Part shown: piece by piece, positions 1 through 6,650 of the stretch
How positions within the stretch are numbered: the first letter of the stretch is position 1
Layout: each line of letters begins with the position of its first letter
NCBI GenBank assembly: GCA_041498295.1
Contig: JBGQIB010000082.1
Location: 1 to 20,301 of the forward strand
DNA: 20,301 nucleotides
Source: VGRW01 sp041498295
GTDB taxonomy: Bacteria; Myxococcota_A; UBA9160; SZUA-336
Direction: 5' to 3'
The notes under the pieces: model-generated
What the model saw: the letters and a program-made list of their open reading frames with translations, nothing else
Database searches by the model: none
What the model was told of the DNA's origin: nothing
Made by a program: the position numbers and the translations under genes

Positions 1-238
1 CAACGCCGAGGACCCGTTCGCGCAGCTCAAACAGCGCGAGCTGACTCAGGCGCTGGCCAACGGCATCGCCGGCCTGCCCGAGAAGGAACGGCTCGTGATC
101 TCGCTCTATTACTACGAAGATCTCAATCTCAAAGAGATCGGTCAGATCCTCGGCATCACGGAATCGCGCGTCTGTCAGATCCACTCGAAGGCCGTGTCGC
201 GGCTGCGCTCCCGCATGCGCGCAGCGATGCTGAATTAG
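1..238 (+). CDS. fliA: RNA polymerase sigma factor, FliA/WhiG (sigma-28) type, C-terminal part
   Basis: The frame is open from the window edge (first full codon at base 2) to TAG at 236-238, giving 78 residues. They match region 4 of a sigma-70-family factor: LPEKERLVISLYYYEDLNLKE (region 4.1) followed by the helix-turn-helix EIGQILGITESRVCQIHSKAV (region 4.2), which binds the -35 element. The ITESRVCQIHSKA wording is typical of the flagellar FliA/sigma-28 group rather than housekeeping RpoD. It would direct RNA polymerase to late flagellar and chemotaxis promoters. The N-terminal regions 2 and 3 lie outside the window. It could be another sigma-28-like factor; no flagellar gene is visible downstream to confirm. 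Confidence 0.85.
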   Translation, partial: NAEDPFAQLKQRELTQALANGIAGLPEKERLVISLYYYEDLNLKEIGQILGITESRVCQIHSKAVSRLRSRMRAAMLN

Positions 239-253
239 GCAGCGCGTCTGCGG

Positions 254-259
254 TAAGCT
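254..259 (+). promoter_or_regulatory. Candidate -10 hexamer of a leaderless promoter (TAAGCT)
   Basis: TAAGCT lies exactly 6 nt before the GTG at 266, and no Shine-Dalgarno sequence is visible. The -35 region overlaps the end of the sigma factor gene (CTGAAT, 230-235, 18-nt spacer). The match to the sigma-70 consensus is modest. It gains weight only from the same 6-nt spacing at 1952, 7415 and 16235. Confidence 0.3.
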
Positions 260-265
260 GCCGGC

Positions 266-505
266 GTGCTCGTGAAGCTGGCGATCGACTTCGAGTGTCC
301 GGCGCCGCTCTGGTGGAAGAGCGGCGGGCGCGCGCTCTGGGAGAACCTGCTCGAGTCGTTCGACAACTCGAGCGTGGTCATCGAGGAGTCGATCGCGCGC
401 TCCTGGTTGGCCGAAGCCGCGCGCATCCCCGGCTGGACCGGCGGACCCGAGTACGCCCCCTCCCCGATCCTGCTCAAGCCGATCGACGAAGACCAGGACG
501 TCTAA
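266..505 (+). CDS. Small protein of unknown function, 79 aa
   Basis: A GTG-initiated frame of 79 codons ending at TAA 503-505. The product is soluble-looking, with no signal peptide or membrane segment. It is rich in Trp (PLWWKSGG, ALWEN, RSWLAEA, GWTGG) and ends acidic (PIDEDQDV). The amino acid composition looks like a real protein rather than a shadow frame: evenly spaced hydrophobics, few Arg runs, and segments such as LESFDNSSVVIEESIARSWL that read as a helix. It follows the sigma factor on the same strand by 27 nt and has no visible Shine-Dalgarno sequence. I do not recognise the family. The overlapping minus frame (235-477) and plus frame (295-648) have low-complexity or unnatural composition and were judged to be shadows. 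Confidence 0.6.
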   Translation: MLVKLAIDFECPAPLWWKSGGRALWENLLESFDNSSVVIEESIARSWLAEAARIPGWTGGPEYAPSPILLKPIDEDQDV

Positions 506-556
506 CGGCGCCGTCTCACTCCGATCCGCACCCCGCGATGATGAACAACGCGCCGG

Positions 557-634
557 CCGAGCGAGGGCCGCCCCGAGCGAGGCCCGCAAGCGCCGCAGGC
601 GCGCGCAGTGAGGCGCAGCCGAACGTAGTTAAGT
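557..634 (-). repeat. Dispersed GC-rich structured repeat, copy A
   Basis: Read on the minus strand, this segment matches 6572-6650 on the plus strand over about 78 bp, with only scattered differences and a few 1-nt gaps. Shared blocks include CTACGTTCG, CTCACTGCGCGCG and GGCCCTCGC. Copy A lies between convergent genes; the TAA stop of the CNNM/CorC gene (629-631) is inside its edge. Two short inverted repeats are present, GGC-TGC-GCC (620-612, minus) and GCC-TGC-GGC (600-592, minus). In copy B the arms of both are exchanged, so pairing is kept. It behaves like a REP-type extragenic element. No transposase is present. Confidence 0.75.
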
Positions 635-1903
635 CTGGCTCGCTGTGAGCGGGTCATCCGTACATTCTCGGACGCGAACTTGTGTAATGCGCGTCCCGGA
701 GATGTCGGCGACGGTGAACTCGTAGCCCGGCACGCGCACGAGGTCGCCCTTGCGCGGCGCGCGCCCGAGCGCGTTCCACACCAGACCCGCGAGTGTGTCG
801 CCGCGCTGCGCGGGGACCTCCCAGTCGGTCTCGCGATTGAAGTCCGCGACCTTGAGCCGGCCGAGCGCCTGGAAGCCGCCGTCGGGGAGCTCGCGGATGG
901 TCAGCAGCTCCTCGCGGTCGAACTCGTCGCGAATCTCGCCAACGATTTCTTCGAGGATGTCCTCTTGGGTGACCAGGCCGAGCGTCACACCGAACTCGTC
1001 CTTCACGACGGCCATGTGCACGAAGTTGCGCTGCATGTCGGCGAGCAGTCTCAGGATGGGCTTGCGCTCGGGCACGCGCAGCACCGGCTTCAGGATCTGG
1101 TGAATGTCGCCGCCGCCGCCGCTCTGCAGCTTCACCAGATCCTTCAAGTGCACGATGCCGACGATCGCGTCGATCGAGCCCTCGTAGATGAGCACGCGCG
1201 TGTAGCGCTCGTCCATCACCTTCACGAGTAGCTCCGCGGGATTGATGTCGATCGGGAAACACACGATCTCGGCGCGCGGGACCATGATCTCCTTTACGGT
1301 CATTTCCGCTGCGCCCGCCGTCGCGCCGATGATCTCGAGCGGCTGCGCGTCGGGCTGCGACGCCGACGCGGCGCGCGCGAGTCGCACCACGTCCTCGACG
1401 GTGGTGAGCTGCTCGCCCTCGCTGGCGCTGCCGCCGACCAGACGCACGAACGGCTCGATGATGAGATCGAACGCCACGTGCACCGGCCAGAGCGCCCTGT
1501 GCAGCAGATACAGCGGCAGCGCGACCGCGTGTGACACACGCCGCGGGTGTGCCGCAGCGAAAGCCTTCGGCAGCACCTCGCCGAAGACCAGGATCAGCAC
1601 GGTCATGACGAAGGTCGAGACCAGAATGCCCTTCTGGTCGCCGAGCCAGTGCACCGCGAGTGCCGTGGCGACGCTGGGCGCGAGGATGTTCACGAGACAG
1701 TTGGCGAGCAGGATCGTGACCAGCATGCGCGAGGTCGAGTTCAAGAGATCGCGAATCGCGAACGCCGCCGGGCCGCGCGCTTCGCGGATGCCGGCCTCGA
1801 TCTCGTGCTCGCGCATGCGCAGCAGCGCCGTCTCGCTCGTCGAGAAGAACGCGGACAGCGCCAGACACACGACGATGACCAGAATCCCGGTGACGACGTC
1901 CAT
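629..1903 (-). CDS. CNNM/CorC-family (hemolysin C-like) membrane protein with CBS pair
   Basis: 424 aa with the full CNNM/CorC architecture. An N-terminal DUF21/CNNM transmembrane domain (about residues 1-160) has several hydrophobic helices and the signature FFSTSETALL near the first helix. A cytoplasmic CBS pair follows (about 205-330; EIMVPRAEIV, IVGIVHLKDLV, VTLGLVTQEDILEEIVGEI), then a CorC_HlyC C-terminal domain (FQALGRLKVADFN...GDTLAGLVWNALGRAP). Family members are linked to Mg2+/divalent cation efflux or tolerance at the inner membrane. The name hemolysin is historical. The ATG at 1903 puts the first helix at the N-terminus; longer upstream readings of this frame have no coding character and would overlap the divergent acyl-CoA dehydrogenase gene. 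A TAGTAT hexamer sits 8 nt upstream of the ATG. The stop lies in the dispersed repeat. Confidence 0.92.
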   Translation of the reverse strand: MDVVTGILVIVVCLALSAFFSTSETALLRMREHEIEAGIREARGPAAFAIRDLLNSTSRMLVTILLANCLVNILAPSVATALAVHWLGDQKGILVSTFVMTVLILVFGEVLPKAFAAAHPRRVSHAVALPLYLLHRALWPVHVAFDLIIEPFVRLVGGSASEGEQLTTVEDVVRLARAASASQPDAQPLEIIGATAGAAEMTVKEIMVPRAEIVCFPIDINPAELLVKVMDERYTRVLIYEGSIDAIVGIVHLKDLVKLQSGGGGDIHQILKPVLRVPERKPILRLLADMQRNFVHMAVVKDEFGVTLGLVTQEDILEEIVGEIRDEFDREELLTIRELPDGGFQALGRLKVADFNRETDWEVPAQRGDTLAGLVWNALGRAPRKGDLVRVPGYEFTVADISGTRITQVRVRECTDDPLTASQT

Positions 1904-1927
1904 CCCGGCCCATACTAGCGGAGGCGT

Positions 1928-1957
1928 TGGACACGGCGACGGAGCGGCGCACAGAAT
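1928..1957 (+). promoter_or_regulatory. Candidate sigma-70 promoter, leaderless (TGGACA-N18-CAGAAT)
   Basis: TGGACA at 1928-1933 and CAGAAT at 1952-1957 are separated by 18 nt. The -10 hexamer ends exactly 6 nt before the ATG at 1964, so transcription would start at or next to the start codon. The intergenic space to the divergent membrane protein gene is only 60 bp. It is inferred from consensus matching only. Confidence 0.4.
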
Positions 1958-1963
1958 GGGGCC

Positions 1964-3160
1964 ATGAACCTCGAATACGGGCCGAAGTACGAAGCGTTTC
2001 GCTCCGAGGTGCGCCGCTTTCTCGACGCACGGCGAGACGCTGCGCCACGCGCGGGCATGGGCCGAGGCGCGCTGACGTCGCGCGAGCAGATGGTCGCGTG
2101 GCAAAAGACCCTGATCGAACACGGCTATGCGGCGCGCACGATTCCGCGCGAGTACGGCGGCTTCGGCGCCGCCCCCGACCTCGTCGAGTCGATCGTCCTC
2201 GACGAGGAGTTCGCGCGCGCGGGCGTTTCGCGCGGCGTCGCGGGACAGGGCCCGTCGATGCTCGTGCCCACCTTGCTCGAGCACGGCAGCGACGAGCAGA
2301 AGCGCCAGTACGTCGGCCCCACGGTGCGCGGTGAGCTGATCTGGTGTCAGGGCTACAGCGAGCCGGGCGCGGGCAGCGACCTCGCGAGCCTCGCGACACG
2401 CGCGCGCGACGACGGCGACTCGTTCGTGATCAACGGCCAGAAGATCTGGACGTCGACCGCGCGCGAGGCCGACATGATGTTCGCGCTGGTGCGCAGCGAG
2501 CCGGATGCTTCCAAACACGAAGGTCTGTCCTACTTGGTCTTCCCGATGAGCACGCCCGGCATCGAGGTGCGGCCGCTCCACACGCTGACCGGAAACGCGG
2601 AGTTCAACGAGGTCTTCTTCACGGACGCGCGCGTGCCGAAATCGAGCCTGGTCGGGCGACGCGGCGAGGGCTGGAAGATCGGCAACACCACGCTGCGTCA
2701 CGAGCGCAACATGCTGGGGAGTACCTCGCAGACCGAGTCACTGCTCACTTCACTCGTCGCGCTGATGGAGGCCGAGAGCGTGAACAGCGAGCGCGCGATC
2801 GACTCGCCGGTGCTGCGCGATCGGCTCGCGCGCCTGCAGGCCTCGGTGCTCGCGATGAAGTACCACGCGCTGCGCCTGCTCACCTGCACGCTGCGCGGCG
2901 AGTCCCCCGGCGTCGCGGGCCTGATCGTGAAGCTCCAGGGCTGCGAGCTGAATCACCAGATCGCGGCGCTCGCACTCGACGTGCTCGGCGAGCTCGGTCC
3001 GCTGCACCGAGGCAGCCCGCACGAGCGCGCGCACGGCGCGTGGCCCTATCAGTGGATGTTCTCGCTCGGGCTCATCATCGGCGGCGGCACCGCGCAGATC
3101 CAAAAGAACATCATCGCGGAGCGCGGCCTCGGCCTGCCGCGCGAACCGAAGGCGGCGTGA
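1964..3160 (+). CDS. Acyl-CoA dehydrogenase, FAD-motif subunit of a likely heteromeric pair
   Basis: 398 aa, typical ACAD length. The N-terminal helical domain includes IPREYGGFGA. The middle beta domain has QGYSEPGAGSDLASL and the IKIW-like motif INGQKIWTSTA, then FTDARVPKSSLVG and GEGWKIGNTTLRHER. These are the flavin- and substrate-facing motifs of acyl-CoA dehydrogenases, which introduce an alpha-beta double bond into acyl-CoA. The C-terminal domain lacks the usual YAxxRxQFG motif, which is present in the next gene instead. That division is known from alpha2beta2 dehydrogenases of steroid side-chain degradation such as the FadE28/FadE29 type. The next gene begins 7 nt after the stop, so they are almost certainly co-transcribed. 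The substrate is unknown. Electrons would pass to an ETF not seen here. Confidence 0.92.
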   Translation: MNLEYGPKYEAFRSEVRRFLDARRDAAPRAGMGRGALTSREQMVAWQKTLIEHGYAARTIPREYGGFGAAPDLVESIVLDEEFARAGVSRGVAGQGPSMLVPTLLEHGSDEQKRQYVGPTVRGELIWCQGYSEPGAGSDLASLATRARDDGDSFVINGQKIWTSTAREADMMFALVRSEPDASKHEGLSYLVFPMSTPGIEVRPLHTLTGNAEFNEVFFTDARVPKSSLVGRRGEGWKIGNTTLRHERNMLGSTSQTESLLTSLVALMEAESVNSERAIDSPVLRDRLARLQASVLAMKYHALRLLTCTLRGESPGVAGLIVKLQGCELNHQIAALALDVLGELGPLHRGSPHERAHGAWPYQWMFSLGLIIGGGTAQIQKNIIAERGLGLPREPKAA

Positions 3161-3167
3161 GTCGACG

Positions 3168-4244
3168 ATGGACTTTGGACTGAGTGAAGAACAGAGACTC
3201 CTTCAAGATACGATCCGCAAGCTGCTTGCCGACGCGTTTCCGACGACGCGCGCGAGAGAAATCTCCAAGACCGAGAGCGCGCACGACGCGAGTCTGTGGA
3301 AGCAGCTCGCGGAGAACGGCGCGCTCGGCGCGCTGATCCCGGAACGACACGGCGGCAGCGAGCTGTCGTTCCTGGACGCGATGCTGATCTCCGAAGAAGT
3401 CGGCCGCGCGGCCGGCCCCGGCGCGTACGCCGCGACCGCCATCATGGCCGCCGTCGCGGTCGGCGCTTCGCCCGACGAGACGCTGCAGAAGGAGCTCCTG
3501 CCCCAGATCGCCGCGGGCTCGACACGAATCGGTGTCGCGCTCGCGGAGGCGCACGGCGCGCGCGACGGGGCCCGCGTGCGCCTCGACCACGGGCGCGCCG
3601 ACGGAACCGCCCTCTTCGCGCTCGACGCCATCGAAGCGGACCGCCTGCTCGTGTACACCTCCGGCGAGCTCGCGCTGGTCGCGGCCTCGGCGCCGGAGGT
3701 GGAGATCGTTCCGCTCGCCGCGATCGACGGCACGCGCCGCTTCGCGGAGGTGCGGCTGCACGCGGCCGAGGTGCTCGCGCTCCTCGGCGCGCCGGAACGC
3801 GTGCTCGCCGCCGGCCGCCTCGCGCTGGCCTTCGACTCACTCGGCGCGAGCGAGCGCGCGCTCGAGCTCGCGCTCGCCTACGCCGCGGAGCGCAAGCAGT
3901 TCGGTCGAGTCATCGGCTCGTTCCAAGCGGTGAAGCACATGCTCGCCGAGATCGCCGCCGCGCTCGAGCCTGCGCGCTCGCTCGCCTGGTACGCGGCGCA
4001 CGCGTTCGAGCACGAGCCGCGCGACGCCGAGGGCATGGCGGCGCTCTGCAAGGCGCACCTGTCCGAGGTCGCGAGCGAGGTGCTGCGCAAGGCGACCGAG
4101 GTGCACGGCGGCATCGGCTTCACGGAGCAGTACGACCTGCACCTGTGGTTCCGGCGCGTCGCGCTCACTCGGCCGCTGCTCGGCGGGCCGGATCTGTTGC
4201 GCGATCAGGCGCAGCGGCTGCGCGGCGAACACCGCCCGTTATAA
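3168..4244 (+). CDS. Acyl-CoA dehydrogenase, second subunit
   Basis: 358 aa, short for an ACAD. The N-terminus MDFGLSEEQRLLQDTIRKLL and GALIPERHGGSEL are standard. The C-terminal helical domain has AYAAERKQFGRVIGSFQAVKHMLAEIA, whose Arg and Gln contact FAD, and VHGGIGFTEQYDLHLWFRR. The middle domain is eroded: no YSEPGAGSD or KxWITS motif is visible, and only GVALAEAHGA stands where it should be. It therefore complements the preceding gene, and each flavin site is probably built from both proteins. Alternatively it is a stand-alone degenerate ACAD, which is less likely given the complementary losses and the 7-nt gap. Its TAA stop forms part of a TATAAT hexamer for ettA. Confidence 0.9.
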   Translation: MDFGLSEEQRLLQDTIRKLLADAFPTTRAREISKTESAHDASLWKQLAENGALGALIPERHGGSELSFLDAMLISEEVGRAAGPGAYAATAIMAAVAVGASPDETLQKELLPQIAAGSTRIGVALAEAHGARDGARVRLDHGRADGTALFALDAIEADRLLVYTSGELALVAASAPEVEIVPLAAIDGTRRFAEVRLHAAEVLALLGAPERVLAAGRLALAFDSLGASERALELALAYAAERKQFGRVIGSFQAVKHMLAEIAAALEPARSLAWYAAHAFEHEPRDAEGMAALCKAHLSEVASEVLRKATEVHGGIGFTEQYDLHLWFRRVALTRPLLGGPDLLRDQAQRLRGEHRPL

Positions 4245-4245
4245 T
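4240..4245 (+). promoter_or_regulatory. Consensus -10 hexamer (TATAAT) upstream of ettA
   Basis: A perfect TATAAT overlaps the stop codon of the preceding gene, in a region that is otherwise very GC-rich. The expected start point (about 4252) is just before a 9-bp hairpin. No good -35 hexamer is visible at 16-18 nt. Read-through from the dehydrogenase genes is also possible. Confidence 0.5.
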
Positions 4246-4255
4246 CCCCGGCCCC

Positions 4256-4279
4256 GACATCGGCCCGCGCGCCGATGTC
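4256..4279 (+). promoter_or_regulatory. Perfect 9-bp hairpin in the ettA leader
   Basis: GACATCGGC (4256-4264), loop CCGCGC, then GCCGATGTC (4271-4279): a perfect inverted repeat. It lies between the TATAAT and the ettA Shine-Dalgarno (4292-4297), at what would be the 5' end of the mRNA. It has no T tract, so a simple terminator is unlikely. It may be a 5'-stabilising stem, an operator or an attenuation element. Confidence 0.55.
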
Positions 4280-4304
4280 CCGTGGGGGCCCGAGGAGTCA
4301 CCCG

Positions 4305-5978
4305 TTGCCCGAGTTCGTTTTCGTGATGGAAGACCTGCGCAAGGTCGTCCCGCCGGACCGCATCCTGCTCGACGCGATCTCGCTGTCGTTCTATCCGGGC
4401 GCGAAGATCGGCGTGCTCGGCCACAACGGCTCGGGCAAGAGCACCCTGCTCAAGATCATGGCCGGCGAGGACCAGGAGTTCGTCGGGGTCGCGCGCCCGC
4501 ACGCGGGGCTGCGCATCGGCCATCTCCCGCAGGAGCCGAAGCTCGACGAGACCAAGTGCGTGCTCGACGTCGTGAACGAGGGCGTCGCCCCGACGCGCGC
4601 GCTGCTCGCCGAGTTCGAGGCGATCTCGGCGAAGTTCGCGGACCCGATGGACGACGACGCGATGCAGAAGCTGCTCGACAAACAGGCCAAGCTGCAGGAC
4701 CGGATCGACGCCGAGAACGCGTGGGAGCTCGATCGCACGCTCGAGGTCGCGATGGACGCGCTGCGCCTCCCGCCGGGCGACGCAGAAGTGCGTCACCTCT
4801 CGGGCGGTGAGCGGCGGCGCGTGGCCCTCTGCCGCCTGCTCCTGCAGCGGCCCGACATGCTGCTGCTCGACGAGCCGACGAATCACCTCGACGCCGAGTC
4901 CGTGGCGTGGCTCGAGCGCTTCCTGCACGACTACCTGGGCACCGTCGTCGCGGTGACTCACGACCGGTATTTTCTCGACAACGTCGCCGGTTGGATCCTC
5001 GAGCTCGATCGCGGCCGCGGCATCCCGTACAAGGGCAACTACAGCGCCTGGCTCGAACAGAAGCAGAAGCGGCTCGAGCTCGAGGAGCGCAAGCAGACGG
5101 CGCGGCAGCGCACCCTGCAGCGCGAGCTCGAGTGGGTCCGGATGGCGCCGCGCGCGCGCCAAGCCAAGAGCAAGGCGCGCGTGACGGCGTACGAGAAGCT
5201 CCGCTCCGAGGAAGAGAACCGCGCGCCCGACACGGTCGAGATCGCGATCCCGCCGGGCCCGCGACTCGGGGAGAACGTGGTCCAGGCCGAGGGTCTGTCG
5301 AAAGGCTACGGCGAGTTACTGCTGATCGACAAGCTCGACTTCAAGCTGCCACCCGGCGCGATCGTCGGCATGATCGGCGGCAACGGCGCGGGCAAGACGA
5401 CCTTGTTCCGCATGATCACCGGCGCCGAGACACCCGACTCGGGCGTGCTGCGCATCGGCGAGACGGTGAAGCTCGCGTACGTCGACCAGGCGCGCTCGGA
5501 CCTCGACCCGAAGAAGACCGTCTTCGAGGCGATCAGCGACGGCGAGGAGAAGATGAAGGTCGGCAGCCGCGAGCTGCCGAGCCGCGCGTACGTCGGCTCG
5601 TTCGGCTTCAAGGGGCCCGACCAGCAGAAGCGCGTGTCGATGCTCTCGGGCGGCGAGCGCAACCGCCTGCACCTGGCGCGCACGCTGAAGGCCGGCGGAA
5701 ACGTGCTGCTGCTCGACGAGCCGACGAACGACCTCGACGTCGACACGCTGCGCGCGCTCGAAGAGGCGCTGCTCGGCTTCTCCGGCTGTGTCGTCGTGAT
5801 CTCGCACGACCGTTGGTTCCTCGACCGCATCGCGACGCACATCCTCGCCTTCGAGGGTGACAGTCACGTCGAGTTCTTCGAGGGCAACTACCAAGAATAC
5901 GAGGTCGACCTGAAGCGCCGCCGCGGCGTCGACGCCGACCAGCCGCACCGCATGCGCTTCAAGCGCCTGACTCACTAG
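4305..5978 (+). CDS. ettA: Energy-dependent translational throttle protein EttA (ABC-F ATPase)
   Basis: 557 aa (E. coli EttA is 555). Two ABC ATPase domains with no membrane part. Walker A-1 GHNGSGKST is at residues 39-47, followed by LSGGERRRVALCRLL and LLLDEPTNHLD. The linker YKGNYSAWLEQKQKRLELEE through MAPRARQAKSKAR is the EttA arm/P-tIM region. The second domain has GGNGAGKTT, LSGGERNRLHLAR and LLLDEPTNDLD. EttA binds the ribosomal E site and adjusts early elongation to ATP/ADP level. I chose the TTG at 4305 because GAGGAG (4292-4297) stands 7 nt before it and MPEFVFVMEDLRKVVPP aligns with known EttA N-termini. The in-frame ATG at 4275 lies inside the leader hairpin. The end shares a CTAG with the convergent gene. 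Confidence 0.95.
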   Translation: MPEFVFVMEDLRKVVPPDRILLDAISLSFYPGAKIGVLGHNGSGKSTLLKIMAGEDQEFVGVARPHAGLRIGHLPQEPKLDETKCVLDVVNEGVAPTRALLAEFEAISAKFADPMDDDAMQKLLDKQAKLQDRIDAENAWELDRTLEVAMDALRLPPGDAEVRHLSGGERRRVALCRLLLQRPDMLLLDEPTNHLDAESVAWLERFLHDYLGTVVAVTHDRYFLDNVAGWILELDRGRGIPYKGNYSAWLEQKQKRLELEERKQTARQRTLQRELEWVRMAPRARQAKSKARVTAYEKLRSEEENRAPDTVEIAIPPGPRLGENVVQAEGLSKGYGELLLIDKLDFKLPPGAIVGMIGGNGAGKTTLFRMITGAETPDSGVLRIGETVKLAYVDQARSDLDPKKTVFEAISDGEEKMKVGSRELPSRAYVGSFGFKGPDQQKRVSMLSGGERNRLHLARTLKAGGNVLLLDEPTNDLDVDTLRALEEALLGFSGCVVVISHDRWFLDRIATHILAFEGDSHVEFFEGNYQEYEVDLKRRRGVDADQPHRMRFKRLTH

Positions 5979-6559
5979 CCCGGCAGCAGCGCGCCTAGCG
6001 CAAGAACGACCGGCAGCGCAAACGCGCCCAGCGTCAGCGCCGCATCGACGACGGCCATGCAACACCAGAAAGCGTAGGACGCGCGGTCCGCGCGCGTCGG
6101 CGCGGGCGCCGGCCCAGCGAGGGCGAGGCGCGCGCGCAGGCTCGCGACCGGCTCGTGCAGCAGGTTCTCCGAGAAACCCTCGGGATAGAGGTTCCGGCTG
6201 TGTCTGCCGCGCACCCACGCGCGCCAGGTCGCGCCGGGATTCACGAACCAGCCGAGGATCATCCCCAAGAGGTTGATGTACCACGCGAACCACAGGCGCC
6301 CGCAGCCCGACGCGATCTCCCACGCGCTGATCTCGGCCTCGCCGGTCCAGTCGGTCTTGTAGCCCGTCGCCACGTGGTGGAGGTCGTGCATGACGACCGC
6401 CCTGCGGCGCGCATCCGAGTTCGGGAAGCCGAGCGGGATCGGCCCGAGCTTCGCGAGCTGCACGAACTTCGCCGCGTAGCCACCGTCGGGCGGGAAGCCC
6501 GCTTCGGCGAAATATCTCGAACGCGCCTCGCCCACGGTGAGTGACTCGAACGTCGTCAT
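5975..6559 (-). CDS. Coq4-like protein with membrane segments
   Basis: 194 aa. Residues 58-74 read HDLHHVATGYKTDWTGE, an exact HDxxH-x11-E motif, the metal-binding signature of Coq4. Coq4 acts on ubiquinone precursors and organises the CoQ complex in eukaryotes. GEAEISAWEIASG after the motif also fits Coq4. Hydrophobic stretches follow (LWFAWYINLLGMILGWFV, and a C-terminal one, AFWCCMAVVDAALTLGAFALP), unlike eukaryotic Coq4, which is peripheral. ATG at 6559 has a GAGGAG 6 nt upstream. It sits 18 nt downstream of the TetR gene, so it is probably in the same transcript and under the same repressor. Its stop overlaps that of ettA. The fold assignment rests mainly on the motif; the reaction is unknown. 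Confidence 0.65.
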   Translation of the reverse strand: MTTFESLTVGEARSRYFAEAGFPPDGGYAAKFVQLAKLGPIPLGFPNSDARRRAVVMHDLHHVATGYKTDWTGEAEISAWEIASGCGRLWFAWYINLLGMILGWFVNPGATWRAWVRGRHSRNLYPEGFSENLLHEPVASLRARLALAGPAPAPTRADRASYAFWCCMAVVDAALTLGAFALPVVLALGALLPG

Positions 6560-6571
6560 CGCTCGCTCCTC

Positions 6572-6650
6572 ACTTGACTACGTTCGCCTGCGGCTCACTG
6601 CGCGCGGCTGCGCCGCCTTGCCCGCTCGGCTCGGGTCGGCCCTCGCCTCG
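6572..6650 (+). repeat. Dispersed GC-rich structured repeat, copy B
   Basis: Counterpart of 557-634. The small inverted repeats are GCC-TGC-GGC (6586-6594) and GGC-TGC-GCC (6606-6614), the reverse of copy A in both positions. This copy supplies the TAG stop (6578-6580) and the Arg/Pro/Ala-rich last 24 or so residues of the TetR protein. It must therefore have inserted into, or replaced, the original 3' end of that gene. Confidence 0.75.

Noticed and set aside
266..648. Overlapping frames at 235-477 (minus) and 295-648 (plus) as alternative genes to the 79-aa protein.
   Set aside because: Composition is Arg/Ala/Ser-rich in the way typical of off-frame reading of GC-rich DNA, and the second runs into the dispersed repeat.
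629..2701. A 690-residue reading of the minus-strand frame upstream of the CNNM/CorC protein.
   Set aside because: The extra 266 residues are antisense to the acyl-CoA dehydrogenase, lack domain signals, and the native family start with TM1 is at 1903.
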